Positions 11,856 to 23,825 are shown, numbered from the stretch's first letter. The stretch: DNA of 64,000 bases from Halichoerus grypus (GCF_964656455.1 NC_135719.1:77719562-77783561), one strand, 5' to 3'. Made by a program: numbers and translations. The notes: generated by a model not told the origin, from the letters alone.

Positions 11856-14800
11856 CTTAGAAAACAAAACAAAAACATTTCATTAGCTGGTACAGCAAAT
11901 ACACATATGCACACCCCATTTTCTTCTCCCTTTTTGTTACGTGATTTGCTTTAGCTTCTTGTGACCTTCTGAGGGTAAATGTGTCTTACTGAACTTTTTC
12001 AGCTGCATTTTGTTTAGCACTGCGTCTGGCACACAGCACATGCTCAATAAATGTCTGTTAAGTGCTGAGTGAATGTTCTGGTTCCTGTGATCAAATCAGT
12101 CTGCTTTTATAGCTAAGCAAGATCATTAATTCCCAGCAATTCCTTCATTGCTATATACACTCTAGGCCAGCCTGAGGACAGCCTTTCTGATTTCTACCCT
12201 TGAAAAATTACAATTGAGGGCTTAATACTATAAAAGAGGTTTTATCACAACTTAAGGAACTTCACAGAACTTTTTTAATCACTCAATATTTTCTTCAATA
12301 ATAAATACTGTATCTAGGGTCATAACCACAAAATTTCTCCTTATAAAAAATTGTAATTGAAAGGAAATTTCTAAGGAGACAATATTTTTTCAGTACTACT
12401 AACAAGAATGCAAGGTGCCTCAGAACAAGGTGATATGTAATACATACTCTATATCCATTTTCTATCAACTTTTACTTCATTTTCCCATTACTGAAAGAAC
12501 AACAACTAAAACAACAACAAAAAACTGGGAAATTGATATTTATGAGATTTTCATCGTTAAGAATTCTACAGAGTAAAATTATACACAGGGGTCACACACT
12601 TGTTTGATAAATCATTTTGCTTCTTTTCTTGAAGGTATCCAAGGAGAATTTCACAACTAAGTTCACAACATAATACCTCTTACTTAGAATACTGTATTTT
12701 TTAAACTAAAGAATGCTTGTATATTTCTGATTAATGCCCATTTATGATAGCAGTACGCCCAGTAAAAGGGTGTAAATATTTCTTAACAGTGATTTTTTTC
12801 CCCCTGCAATTATATTTTAACTACCAATGTTTTCTGGAGTTTAAATATTAAAATCCAAACTAGCAATATATCTTTTCCTTTAAGAGATAAGAAAGTAAAT
12901 AAAGCACAATGTCAAATTCATACTGTGATTTGAACATTTACTTTCCCAAAAGCATGACATTAGCAAAAGCCAAGTACAAAATAATACCCTGAAAGCATTT
13001 GATTACATTCCTCACCCCTTGCTTTCTGAGTGTCACTCTCTTTTCGGATGCTTTCCTAACCTGGGTTCTTAACCTTTTCTCTAATTGGAGCTAGTTCATT
13101 AAATTCCCTCTAGCACATCATTTCCACAGCTGCATCTGAAATACATTCAATGGCTAATTCCTGTGTTCCTTGCCAAAGTCATATTCATATCCAGAGGACC
13201 TTAAGCATCTGTAAATACGAAACTGACTTTAGGCCTTATTAGAGTAGTACTGTAGGGGCGCCCTGGTGGCTCAGTCATTAAGTGTCCGCCTTCAGCTCGG
13301 GTTATGTCCCACGGTCCTGGGATCGAGCCCCGCATCGGGCTCCCTGCTCGGCAGGAGGCCTGCTTCTCCCTCTCCCACTCCCCCTGCTTGTATTCCCTCT
13401 CTCGCTGTGTCTCTCTGTCAAATAAATAAATCTTGAAAATATATATATATACTGTATTGAATATTTGAAAGACTTCATTTATAAATGCATAATACTAATA
13501 TATTATTTCTAATATTTAATTAAGCTTAAATAGAGATTTTAAGCTTAAATGTGGATTACCTTGGCTATATTACCAGTATATCCTGGAACCAAAGTAAGAT
13601 GGTTTTCCTGTTCCCATAATCCACTTAATTGTTGTTTTAAAATCTGAATATTTCTATGAGAAAAGAAAAAAGAATGCAAATATAAGAATATGGACTTAGT
13701 AAATACACTTAATGAACACAGTTTCAAATTTTCAAGTATTTATCAAGAGAAATTGTACCATTTGAAATCAAGTAACTCTTTAAAATAATACTTGCCCATC
13801 ATGGAAATTAAAGATTATTTATTTGTTAAAGCAGGAAAGAAAACTAGGCATTTGGAGCAGCATTTGGACAACCTGGTCTTGGGTATGAAGTGGGAAATTT
13901 TTGAGAGTCCAGAGAAAAAAATCTTTAAGAAGACTGTTGGGAGATATTTTTTTGCAGCTTCATGATAATCTGGTTCATCTAGTAGAATACACACACATTT
14001 TTACATCAAGGCAATATTCAAATTATGATGATTATAGTACAGTTTTTAGAATTATAATCATCCACATCGGATTCTCAGGTTAATGTCTAGGTAGTCAAAG
14101 ACCTATAGGATGCAGGATGCTTCCATCCCTGTGCCTCAATACTTAACTCACCAAAAGCCATCTCTTTTTTTCTCCCTTACTCATTATAACAGGTATGAGG
14201 GTTAAAGCACTGTTGTGCTTTTTCCTCCTAAAATGAAGTGTAAGGTTCTGCCAGAAAAAGAGATAGAGGGGGTTACTGGGCTCTGGAATTCAACTTTCAT
14301 ATGTAATTTTCGCATGTGAACACTATTCCAATTTAATATTTCTCTGAAAAGAAAATAAATTTTTATTTAATGATGATCATGGAATAGAATTATCATCTTT
14401 TAATCAAACTGCTTTTCTGAAAAAAATTTTATTAGAATGAGTTTATTTTTAAAGATATACTCACCCATCATTTATAATTTCTGTTTTGGATGATAGTTCT
14501 GACCACCACCTTTTTATGACTGCTTGAAGCCAGTTTAAACCAACTATTATATATCTGAAATGACATTTTGTTACAGAATTCAAGTGTTTTCACCCAACAA
14601 GCCTTTACAAAAAAAGATACTCAGCTCCCACCTCAAAAAGCACATACACACACTGATTTTTCCCCTTTAAAAATTTTATTTCACTACTTTCAAAAGCTGT
14701 ATTTTATGTAAGTTGTTTATAGATGCTTTTGTAATTAATCTTTAATCATTTCATATTCTTTTCTTAATTGGGCTATAAGCTCCTTGAAAACAGACACCAT

Positions 14801-17800
14801 GCATGTCTCATGGAGTTCAAACTACCACTATGTACTCACAAGCAACAAAATCAAGGTTGCTGTAAGAGAAAAATGAATTGAGAGTCACATTAGCACTTAC
14901 TCTTCAAATTTGCTTTTAAGTAGGGACTTTACTAGAGGCAACAAATCTACACAGCAGCCAAGTGAGATGTATTGTTTTTCTTCCTGTAAACTAAAATAAA
15001 TACTAAGTTGTAAAATTATGAATAAGTCATTTGTCCTTCTTTAAACTTACTTTTTTTCTGAAAAATATTTTTTTTTACCTATTGGTGAGCACAGGAAGGC
15101 AATCCACAACAACTCCAAGGTCTTCTATCCTGTGGGTACAAAACTGCTTAGAGTGCTGATTTCCTTATCTGTAACTTTCACACTGCTTTTGAAAAATTTA
15201 CTCATTCATCAAAGAATCTAAGTCTCTATGATGAGCCAGGTGCTGGGGATGCAGCAGTAAACAAAGAGATACAGTACTTGTATTTCAGAGTGTGTGTAGG
15301 GATGGGGTGTGGAAGAAGACAGAGACAGATAACAAGTAAAATACATATACAGCAAGTTGATGGTAGTAAGTGCTATGGGAAAAAATAAAACAGGAGAGAC
15401 AGGGAGTGAAGAAATATGTATTTTTTAATAGATTTTATTTATTTATTTGACAAAGAGAGACAGCAAGCGAGGGAACACAAGCAGGGGGAGTGGGAGAGGG
15501 AGAAGCAGGCTTCCCGTTGAGCAGGGAGCCCGATGCGGGGCTCGATCCCAGCACCCTGGGATCATGACCTGAGCCAAAGGCAGACGCTTAACAACTGAGC
15601 CACCCAGGTGCCCCGAAATATGTATTTTTAAATAAGGTGGTCAGGGAAGGCTTCATTAAGATAATATTGGAGAAGTGGGGGTGCCTGGTTGGCTCAGATG
15701 GTTAAGCATCTGACTCTTGATTTTGGCTCAGGTCATGATTTCAGGAACATGAGATCTAGCCCTGCGTGGGGCTCTGAGCACAGAGCCTGCTCAAAGAATC
15801 TTTCTCTCCCTCTCTGCCTGCCTGACAATGCCCCCCTCCCCACACACACACCCTCTCTCTCTAGGGGGGGAAAAAAAAGATAATGTTTGAGAAGAGACTT
15901 GAATATACTGAGGAAAGCCATGCTTAAAATTTTGACTCAAAGAGGATTTTTAAAAGGTTACTTTTCCCATACTGGTATCTCTTGGTTTTATATATAAGAA
16001 CCCTAGAGAAGGTAATAGCTTTGTTCCATATGATGAAACATATGGTTTTCTGTATATTGATTACTCTTAGACTGGTGATAAATATAATTTAAAATATATT
16101 GTTGCTACGGAACCTAAATATAGAAGTTTAAAATTTTAGCCAGTATAACATAAAAAAGAACAGGCACTTCAAGATAAAACATGGAAATTACTTTAACTGA
16201 ACAAAAGCATAAAAGGTCATACTTACCTCACCAAATAAGCTACAAGTTCACTTATACTTCTCTTTCTCCAGAATGTTAAAGCTACATTCAATCTCAAATT
16301 CCTGCTGAACAAAACCTGTGCCATTGTTTCATGGTCCTGAGAAACCTGAAAGGCAATAATCTAATTTGTTAAAAAGCACACTGAAACATGACATGAAACC
16401 ATTTTTTTCCAGTTAAATTATTCTGGTAGACATATTTTAAAATTATGCAGAGTTGACTCCTTTTACTGACCCCAAAAAAGGAATGTTGCAGTTGAACAAA
16501 GTAACCAAATGATCTGAATAAATTTAGGACTTGTTTATTTTTTTAAAGATTTTATTTATTTATTTGACAGAGAGAGACACAGCGAGAGAGGGAACACAAG
16601 CAGAGGGAGTGGGAGAGGGAGAAGCAGGCCTCCCGCCGAGCAGGAAGCCCGATGCGGGACTCGATCCCAGGACCCTGGGACCATAACCCAAGCTGAAGGC
16701 AGACGCTTAACGACTGAGCCACCCAGGTACCCCAGGACTTGTTTATTTTTTTATCAATACTTTTTATTTGCTACCATTTTCTTTTTAAATCTCAATAATT
16801 TGTAAAATAAATTATTTTTAACTCACCTACAAACCTAGGATTTATTATGTGGATTAAAAGCAAAGATATATACTGAATAACACGGGAAGGGAACCACAAA
16901 AATTCAGTTCTATGACCAGTATTTAAATTCATTCATTCCTTTTTTTAATATAGTAAGGTAATATGTTCCTCTTGTAAAATGTTCAAATAGCACAGACCTG
17001 TATCAAAGAAAAAGTGAATAATCTCTATCTACCCAGATAAAATCTAGTAACACTTCCCAGAAGTAATCACAGTTAACAGACTGGTATGTATCTTTCCAAA
17101 CCATTTTCTAGACAGACAAATTAGATATAAAATTAAAATATTATAATACCTGTATTTTTGAAAACCTTGTTTTTCACATAAAGATTTTAATGTCAAAACA
17201 CAGATCAACCTCGGGGCGCCTGGGTGGCTCAGTCGTTAAGCATCTGCCTTTGGCTCAGGTCATGATCCCAGGGTCCTGGGATCAAGCCCCGCATCAGGCT
17301 CCCCGCTCAGCGGGAGGCCTGCTTCTCCCTCTCCCACTTCCCCTGCTTGTGTTCCCTCTCTTGCTGTGTCTCTCTCTGTCAAATAAATTAAAAAATCTTT
17401 AAAAAAACAACAACAAAAAAACACAGATCAACCTCATTTTTAAAAAACAATCTCCAGTTGTTTATACACCATAATTTACTTAGATTGATTCTGGTTTTTC
17501 CCTATTAAAACTATGCATCAGTGAACATCCTTATGTATGTAAATATGTGCACTTATACAAATATTTCGGTAAGATTATTTTTAGCACCGGAACAACTAGA
17601 TTCATTGTTTTAAATAACAGATTAAGATATAATTCACATACCATAAAACTTAAGCACTTAAAATGTACAATTCAGTTTTCAGTATATCTGTGGATTGTAC
17701 AACCATCACCACAATCAATTTTATTCATTTATTTTTTTAAAAGATTTTATTTATGCATTTAAGAGAGAGAGAGAGAGCACAAGCAGGGAGGAGGGGCCTC

Positions 17801-20800
17801 AGAGGGAGAGGGAGAAGCAGGCTCCCTGCCGAGCAGGGAACCCAATGCGGAGCTCAATCCCAGGACCCTGAGACCACGACCTGAGCTGAAGGCAGTCGCG
17901 TAACCAACTGAGCCACCCAAGCGCCCCACCACAATTAATTTTAAAATCAACATTTTCATCACCCCTAAGAGAAACCCTGAACTCCAATCTCCCTTCTTTC
18001 CAGCCCTTGGCAACCATTAATCTACTTTTTGTCTCTATGACTTCACCTAGTCTGGACAGTTCATATAATTTGAATTATACAATATGTGGCCTTTTTGATG
18101 TGGCTTTTTTCACACAGCATAATGTTTTCAAGGTTTATACATAGTGTAGCATATATTGGTACTTTACTCTTTATAATGGTCAAATAATATTCCACTGTAT
18201 GAATATATGACATTTTATCTATCCATACATCAAGTGAAGGACATTTGGAATGTTTCTACTTTGGGCTATTATGAATGTTATGAACATCTGTTTATAAGTG
18301 TTTGTGTGGACATATGTTTTCAATTCTCTTGGGTATATACCTAGGCACAGAACTGTTGGATCAAAAGGTTATGTGTATTTGAACTTTGACAAAATAATGT
18401 TAACACTTTTAGATTTAGGTTTTTAGAGCAGGCACTACTGAGTCAGTAAAAAAGGTATGAAATAACAAAAGATCAGGGGCTCCTGGGTGGCAGAGTCGGT
18501 TAAGCGACCGACTCTTGGTTTTGGCTCAGGTTGTGATCTCAGGGTTGTGAGATCAAGCCCTGTGTTGGGCTCCGTGCTTAGCACAGAGTCTGCTTAAGAC
18601 TCTCTCTCCCTCTGCCCCTCCCCACTGCATGCACAAGTCAGCTCTCTCTCAAAATAAATAAATCTTAAAAAAAAAAAAAGAAATAAAAGATCAATAAACT
18701 TATTAGCTAAGTGTCATGCTAAGGAAGGTTTGTGCAAAGTAATCAAACTGAGAGCAAAGTAAAAGGGGGACCTTGAAAAATGACTCACCATGGCACTAAT
18801 TCAAATGTATAACTGAAGTTTTTTTTTTTTTTTTAATAAAGGTATTTGCACTCAGAATGTCCATTCCCTCAATTCAGCTGATGAACCAACCTAGGTCCCA
18901 ATCTAGGCCAGATTTCTGGGTTATATAATCATATGTTCTTTTTCTTCAGGGTATGTAGTTTCTTTGATTATCTGATTAGTGTTGGCCCCATCACTTCTCT
19001 AACTACATGAAAGTAGGAGCAGTGTCTGTTTTTCATCTACCGATGTAACTCCTCAGAGCCTGCAGAATGCATTACACAGTTGGGAGCCCTCAGTAAGTAT
19101 TTGTGAATGAATCTGCATGACAGTGATTCTCTTTAATACTAAGTTTGATTACCATCCTATTCTCCAGGGTCCATGATAATTCACTATTAAATCAAATTCT
19201 CCTTGATTCCTTTTTTTTTTTAAAGATTTAATTTATTTGACAGAGAGAGAGACAGCGAGAGAGGGAACACAAGCAGGGGGAGTGGGAGAGGGAGAAGCAG
19301 GCTTCCCGCTGAGCAGAGAGCCCAATGTGGGGCTCAATCCCAGGACCCTGGGATCACGACCCGAGCCAAAGGCAAGACACTTAATGACTGAGCCACCCAG
19401 GTGCCCCTCCTTTAAAAAAAAAAAAAAATTTTATTTATTTACTTTAGAGAGAGAGTGACCGAGCAAGCACACGCATGTACGCACAGGGAGGGGCAGAAGG
19501 GGAGGGAGAGGAAAAAGAGAGAGAATCCCAAGCGGACTCCACCCTGAGCACAGAGCCCTACACAGGACTCAATCTTATGACTCTGAGATCATGACCTGAG
19601 TGGAAACAGAGTCAGAGGCTTAAGTGACTGAGCCACCCAGTGCCCCCCTGCTTCCTTTCTTCTCACAGATCATGACAGAATTATACAACCATCATTACAA
19701 TCCAGTTTTAGAATATTTCTTTCACCACCCCCCCCAAATTCCCTTGAGCCTGTTCAAACAACTAATTTCACCTGAGCTAGAAGAGCAGCAAAGCTCAGCA
19801 TGTTTTCCTGAACAAAGCTTCCAATGGCAATTCTGAGAGCCAAGCAAAACATTTGTTCCTGGATAACTAACTGGCTTTGGTGGTCTACTTTTTAGGCCAG
19901 ATTCCTTCTTTTCCTTTCCTTTAATCTCTGCTGGCCAACTTGCCATTTTGAATATTTATAGCAGCTTGTCAACCATTTCATTCCATCTCAGATATCACTA
20001 ACTTAGTGAAATGGAGTAGCTACTGATTCAAATTTGGTTAATCTAGAAAACTGTCTCAGGGAGTTAGAATCACTCAGAGTCTGAATGCAACAGGCAATGA
20101 ACGACTCTGCTAGCAGAATATGACAAAGAAAAAGCGAATAGTATAACAGGAATAAAGTTAAGCTCATTTAAATGACTTACCTCAGAAAAAAACCCACTAT
20201 ATTTTGATGATGGGCTTTCTGTTTGTGAAGAACCAGAATCACTGGAGTTAACCAAATATGTTCGACTATCATGGCGTAATTTTTCAGGCAGGTGGCCTGT
20301 ACAAGCCAGTTCATTTTCTTTATTTGCCATGTCACAGCCCCTAGTTCTAGGGGACTGTTTTTTTCTGTAACAAGGATTTAGAAAAGGATGATGCACTTTC
20401 TTTCTGCGATAGATCACCTTACGTAGTTTATCTGGGCTTTTCACAGCTTGTCCAACTGTTCTGTAAGAAGAATTGATTTGCTTAAATGAAAAAGAACTAC
20501 ATGAAAACCTTTACAACTTTTTAAGCAGAAAGATTTAATAGGTCACATTTTGTGATCACAATCCACTAAAATTAGAAGTAAACAGAATTTTAAAAATCCT
20601 AACTCTTAGATCAAAGAAGAAAATTAAAGAGAAAAAATTACAAACCTACTGGAAAGCAATGAAAAGGAGAATACTTTATACTAAATGAAACTGAAGAAGC
20701 ATAACTATATGCTTTAAAAATGAAATATATCTGAATTGTGCAAATTTGAATATACATATATATTTTAAAGATTTTTTATTTATTCATTTGAGAGAGACAA

Positions 20801-23122
20801 AGACAGGGAGTGAGAGCATGAGCAGGGGGAGGTTCGAGGGAGAGAGAGAAGCAGACTCCCCCCTGAGCAGCATGCCCATCGCGGGGCTAGATCCCAGGAC
20901 CCCAGGATCATGCCTGAACCGAAGGCAGACCCTTAACCAAATGAACCACCCAAGAGCCCCAAGAATACTTATTTTGATTAAACTTAAGTATATTTAATTT
21001 GTTTAAATAAGATAAGACACAAAAGAGCAAATCTCACAGTTTCATACGGTGATTCTCAAATGTTTTGGCCTCAGGATACTTTGCAACTCTTAAAAATTAC
21101 TGAGATTTCGAAAGAATTTTTTTATGTGGGCAATATCTACTGATATTTACTGTATCAGACACTGAAACTGAGGAAACTTACTGATTCGTTTAAGTAATAA
21201 TAAGCTTATTACATATTAACATAGAATATTTTACCAAAAAAAACCCGTTTCCCAAAACAAAATATAGTGAGAAGAATGGCACTTTTTTACATTTGTGCAA
21301 AATCTCTAATATTTAGTTAAGACAGCTGGATTCTCATATCTGCTTCTGCATTCAATCTACTGTGGTATCAAATATCATGTAGTCCCTGGAAAACTCTATT
21401 TCTAAGAGTGAAAATCAAGAAGGTGAATTAATGTTATTGTTATGAATATAGTCTTGACCTCATAAACTACCTGAAAGGACTCCAGGAACCCCCGCTGTCC
21501 TCAGATCCATTCTGAGAAGCAGTAGTTTAGTAGAAAGTGCTTTTAGAGTTCAGAAGATCTGGGAACGAATGTCATTTTTACCACTTTCTGGCTGTATGAC
21601 CCTGAACAAATCACAAATCTTTAGTTTTTCTCATCAATTGTTAGGGGCAATGATACCTTTCTAGTAGGATTGTTGTAAGGATTAGAGATAATACTGATGT
21701 GTTTTCCACAGAGAATGGCACACAGGAGCTATTTGACAATAAGTTACTTATTATAATAAAAGAGAAGACTTTTTCTTTTTTTTTTTTTAAAGATTTTATT
21801 TATTTATTTGAGAGAGCGAGAGAGCACAAGCAGGGGGAACAGCAGAGGGAGAGGGAGAAGCAGGCCCCCCACCAAGCAGGGAGCCAGATGTGGGGCTCAG
21901 TCCCAGAACCCTGGGATCATGACCCGAGCTGAAGGCAGACTTTTAACCCTCTGAGCCACCCAGGTGCCCCGAGAAGACTTTTTTTCCCTCCCTCTTTTTC
22001 ATTCTTACCTAGCTTTCAATATTTCTGTTTCCCACAAACTTTAAAGAAGCTCTTACCTATTTATGTAAGCAGCCAACTGTTTTGGAGATTTCTTAACCTG
22101 AAAAATAAAAGGTAGATAGTTAACAGCATATTTAAGTTCTGTGACTGATATCAACAAATCTGAAATTCCATAGTTAAGTTTTTCAGATTAAAGCAGCAGT
22201 CTCAGTCTGTAGTTACAACAACACTGTGCATAGATATATTTGACAAAGCAATATATCCATCTCCCTATTTTCCATGCCACTAGTCATATATTTTACTTAC
22301 AGGGTACTTAATAAGTGTGTTGACTTTTAATATCGTTTAAAAGAAATTATATCAGCATGAATGAGCCTTGCAATGGTGAACAAAAAGCACCTCTGAGATT
22401 CCTCTTTAGAATTAAACTATAATATTCAAATGATATCATATCAAAACAGCATACTGTCCATAAACTTTATAGAGCTTTTGGAATATAAAGTTTTCAGTAT
22501 TTCATTAATTGTACTTAATTCTGGGAGATAAGCAAAGTATCACCTTCCTATCATTTAAATAATTTAACCAGAACTATCCATAGACTTAACAGTTTAAACT
22601 ATCTGTGATATACTGAATGACCATGTCTCCTCAAAATTCATGTTGAAATCCTAATGCCCAAAATGAATGATATTAGGAGGTGGGGCTTCTAGGAGGTGAT
22701 TAGGTCATGAGGGTGGTGCCCTCATGAATGGGATTAGTGCCCTTATAAAAGAGACCCCAGGGAGCTCTTTTGCCCTTTCTACGACGTGAGGAAACAGCAG
22801 AGAAGACAGCCAACTATGAGCCAGAAAGAGGCTCCAACCAGATACCAAATTGGCCAGGGTCTTTATCTTGGACTTCTGCCCAGCCTCCAGAACTGTGAGC
22901 AATAAATTCCTGTTGTTTATAAGTCACTGTCTATCGTATTCTGCTATAGTAGCATGAAAAGATGAAGATACCGTCTTACCCATTACCTAGAAACCATGCA
23001 CTTACCTCCTTCATGTTCTTATTAGTAAAATTAGAGATCCTTTTTCTAGGAAGATCAGTGGAATGATCCTCAATATTATTACAAAAGGCTCGTTTTTTAA
23101 CATTGTGGGCTTCAGATGCCAT
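11823..23122 (-). CDS. KATNBL1: Katanin regulatory subunit B1-like 1, complete spliced coding region
   Basis: Join, minus strand: 23122-23006, 22097-22057, 20460-20181, 16345-16227, 15129-15079, 14990-14901, 14554-14465, 13653-13560, 11855-11823. These sum to 915 nt (304 aa plus stop), the length I recall for human KATNBL1; every intron is GT-AG and every phase closes. The protein starts [10 protein letters not shown]. Residues 1-146 are basic and serine-rich, with nuclear-localisation-like patches ([12 protein letters not shown]). From about residue 147 to the end is the helical con80-type domain related to the katanin p80 C-terminus ([16 protein letters not shown]..., [15 protein letters not shown]), ending LLQLN. 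Known role: KATNBL1 binds the katanin p60-type ATPases KATNA1 and KATNAL1 through con80, is nuclear in interphase, moves to spindle poles in mitosis, and modulates microtubule severing. The start is the first ATG of the second exon, in good context (A at -3, G at +4). No disabling change is seen. Confidence 0.97.
11970..12075 (+). repeat. MIR/L2 3' end fragment
   Basis: Contains the classic 'ctggcacacagcacatgctc' followed by aataaatgtctgttaag, in KATNBL1 intron 9. The rest of 11860-13250 shows nothing recognisable. Confidence 0.75.
13255..13448 (+). mobile_element. Can-SINE near KATNBL1 exon 9
   Basis: Plus orientation, so antisense to KATNBL1. It ends in (AT)n. Flanking TACTGTA repeats. Confidence 0.93.
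13560..13653 (-). CDS. KATNBL1: KATNBL1 exon 9
   Basis: 94 nt encoding (G)[17 protein letters not shown] then [14 protein letters not shown]. Acceptor ctcatag at 13660-13654, donor gtaatc at 13559. An antisense-oriented SINE starts about 110 nt beyond the donor. Confidence 0.96.
14465..14554 (-). CDS. KATNBL1: KATNBL1 exon 8
   Basis: 90 nt encoding (E)[17 protein letters not shown] then [13 protein letters not shown], the most recognisable con80-like segment (tryptophan-rich [11 protein letters not shown]). Acceptor tttcag, donor gtgagt at 14464-14459. Confidence 0.96.
14901..14990 (-). CDS. KATNBL1: KATNBL1 exon 7
   Basis: 90 nt encoding (S)[18 protein letters not shown] then [11 protein letters not shown] and part of a glutamate codon, with acceptor ttttag and donor gtaagt. 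It is part of the con80-like helical array. Confidence 0.95.
15079..15129 (-). CDS. KATNBL1: KATNBL1 exon 6
   Basis: 51 nt encoding (R)[16 protein letters not shown] and the first two bases of a serine codon. Acceptor cccacag at 15136-15130, donor gtaaaa at 15078. The length is a multiple of three, so it could be skipped without a frameshift. Confidence 0.95.
   Translation of the reverse strand, partial: DRRPWSCCGLPSCAHQ
15426..15613 (-). mobile_element. Can-SINE
   Basis: Flanked by GAAATATGTATTTTT duplications at 15411 and 15614. Confidence 0.95.
15678..15880 (+). mobile_element. Can-SINE, diverged
   Basis: Older copy with a degraded tail; imperfect target duplication AGATAAT..GAGAAG on both sides. 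Confidence 0.9.
16227..16345 (-). CDS. KATNBL1: KATNBL1 exon 5 (start of con80 domain)
   Basis: 119 nt encoding [20 protein letters not shown] then [19 protein letters not shown] plus two bases of the next arginine. Acceptor cag at 16348-16346, donor gtaagt at 16226-16221. This begins the helical katanin-p80-like region. It lies between oppositely oriented SINEs in the flanking introns. Confidence 0.96.
16541..16733 (-). mobile_element. Can-SINE
   Basis: Flanked by AGGACTTGTTTATTTTTTT at 16528 and 16734. Confidence 0.95.
16940..17580 (-). mobile_element. Old L1/HAL1-like remnant (SINE inserted)
   Basis: 'cacttcccagaagtaatcac' then agttaacagactggtatgtatc resembles ancient L1 3' regions. A SINE at 17213 interrupts it. 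Confidence 0.45.
17213..17417 (+). mobile_element. Can-SINE
   Basis: Flanked by AACACAGATCAACCTC on both sides. Confidence 0.95.
17600..18400 (-). mobile_element. Old L1M 3' end, SINE inserted
   Basis: Reverse-strand L1 signature: 'ataattcacataccataaaa', 'caatattccactgt'-like run near 18190, then 'ttctcttgggtatatacct'. Interrupted by the SINE at 17727. Confidence 0.8.
17727..17927 (-). mobile_element. Can-SINE
   Basis: Flanked by ACCACAATCAATTTTA / ACCACAATTAATTTTA. Confidence 0.93.
18476..18680 (+). mobile_element. Can-SINE, diverged
   Basis: Full-length older copy with A13 tail; imperfect flanking AAATAAC-AAAGATCA. Confidence 0.9.
18985..19115 (+). repeat. L2 3' end fragment
   Basis: 'ctacatgaaagtaggagcag'..'agcctgcagaatgc'..cagtaagtatttgtgaatgaat follows the L2 3' end. 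Confidence 0.65.
19211..19407 (-). mobile_element. Can-SINE
   Basis: Full-length copy next to an older one at 19411. Confidence 0.93.
19411..19650 (-). mobile_element. Can-SINE, old and diverged
   Basis: Long GA-rich body and degraded tRNA-like head (GCCACCCAGTGCCCCC), directly adjoining the copy at 19211-19407. Confidence 0.88.
20181..20460 (-). CDS. KATNBL1: KATNBL1 exon 4
   Basis: 280 nt, the largest coding exon. It completes the split arginine and encodes residues to 146: basic segment [15 protein letters not shown], then [15 protein letters not shown] and the serine-rich [22 protein letters not shown]. It ends on a codon boundary with donor gtaagt. This is the likely disordered, nuclear-targeting part of the protein. 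Confidence 0.97.
20762..20960 (-). mobile_element. Can-SINE, diverged
   Basis: Reverse-strand SINE in KATNBL1 intron 3 (sense to the gene). Confidence 0.9.
21046..21525 (+). mobile_element. hAT-Charlie type DNA transposon remnant
   Basis: Ends resemble inverted CAGTGGTTCTCA termini (ggtgattctcaaa at 21046; attctgagaagcagta at 21510). The interior 'gacagctggattctcatatc' then tgcttctgcattcaatct is typical of this old family. Confidence 0.75.
21535..21755 (+). repeat. MIR element
   Basis: Core-like 'tttctggctgtatgaccctg'..'aggattgttgtaaggattag'..gaatggcacacagg. Confidence 0.8.
21775..21969 (-). mobile_element. Can-SINE
   Basis: Flanked by GAGAAGACTTTTT at 21761 and 21970. It lies about 90 nt on the 3' side of KATNBL1 exon 3. 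Confidence 0.95.
22057..22097 (-). CDS. KATNBL1: KATNBL1 exon 3 (41-nt small exon)
   Basis: A very short exon encoding [13 protein letters not shown] plus two bases of an arginine codon, with acceptor ..cag and donor gtaaga. The length is not a multiple of three, so skipping it would shift the frame. It continues in phase from exon 2 and into exon 4. Confidence 0.95.
22605..22965 (+). mobile_element. MLT1 (ERVL-MaLR) solo LTR
   Basis: 'gttgaaatcctaatgcccaa'..'ggaggtgattaggtcatgag'..'gggattagtgcccttataaa'..'ccagcctccagaactgtgag' is the MLT1 LTR order. It sits in KATNBL1 intron 2. No internal retroviral region is present. Confidence 0.9.
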
Positions 23123-23136
23123 AATCTCTTAAATAC
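23006..23136 (-). CDS. KATNBL1: KATNBL1 exon 2 (first coding exon)
   Basis: The acceptor AG is at 23138-23137. A 14-nt untranslated leader (23136-23123) precedes the ATG at 23122. It encodes residues 1-39, ending NKNMKE on a codon boundary, with donor gtaag at 23005-23001. The short leader also carries the end of an upstream ORF that starts in exon 1 (see findings). Confidence 0.95.
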
Positions 23137-23139
23137 CTA

Positions 23140-23825
23140 AACAACAAAACAAAAATAATAAATGGAAAATACAAAAAGCAAAAGAGCCTGATCTTTAACA
23201 GACATATAAAAATATAACACTATGTAAAAGAGGTTCATGAGTAAAGCAGAGAACATAGTTCTAATTTATACACATTTTAAAACCTTAAACAAAGGAAACA
23301 GAAGGCAGGGCATTCCAGGAAATTAGGCTCCTGTTCTCATTCTTTATTTGCAGCCAGTTAACAATAATATGGCATATTTTTTGCCAATGCAACATGTCAA
23401 TCTCCCTATTTTCTATATCACCAGCCATATATTAAATTTAAATTTACAGGTTATGAAATCAGGTCTATATAGTAAGTATCAATGACATCCAAATGTATGG
23501 AAGCCTAGTCTTAGAATCAAATCACTGGGTCAAATACAACTACAAGCAGCAGAGGAACAAAAATCAAACTATATATATCTGATTTGTTTTATGCCTAATC
23601 CTTAAATTTTTCTTTCATTCTTACAGTTAGTTCTCCAGAGCTTTCCTCTACCTTTGAAAAAACAATCCACAATTTTCTATTCCTTCAATTATATCCAAAG
23701 AGGGGGAAATAGATACTATTACTTCCTTTATATAACAGAATAAATTAGTGATTCCCCCACTTGCACTCACATTTCACATAGGAAGTTTATTTCAGGCCAT
23801 GACTGAACACAAGTTCCTCCCTCGT
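23140..23825. other. KATNBL1 intron 1, nothing recognised
   Basis: AT-rich intronic sequence upstream of exon 2; no clear repeat or exon seen. Confidence 0.5.

Larger units (their letters stand above)
15190..15930 (-). mobile_element. L2 LINE remnant, interrupted by two SINEs
   Basis: 'gagccaggtgctggggatgc' then agcagtaaacaaag, 'agtaagtgctatgggaaaaa' and ggtggtcagggaaggcttc are typical of reverse-strand L2. Split by the SINEs at 15426 and 15678. Confidence 0.75.

Noticed and set aside
13545..13727. A stand-alone 60-residue frame
   Set aside because: It is simply KATNBL1 exon 9 plus flanking intron read through; annotated as the exon instead.
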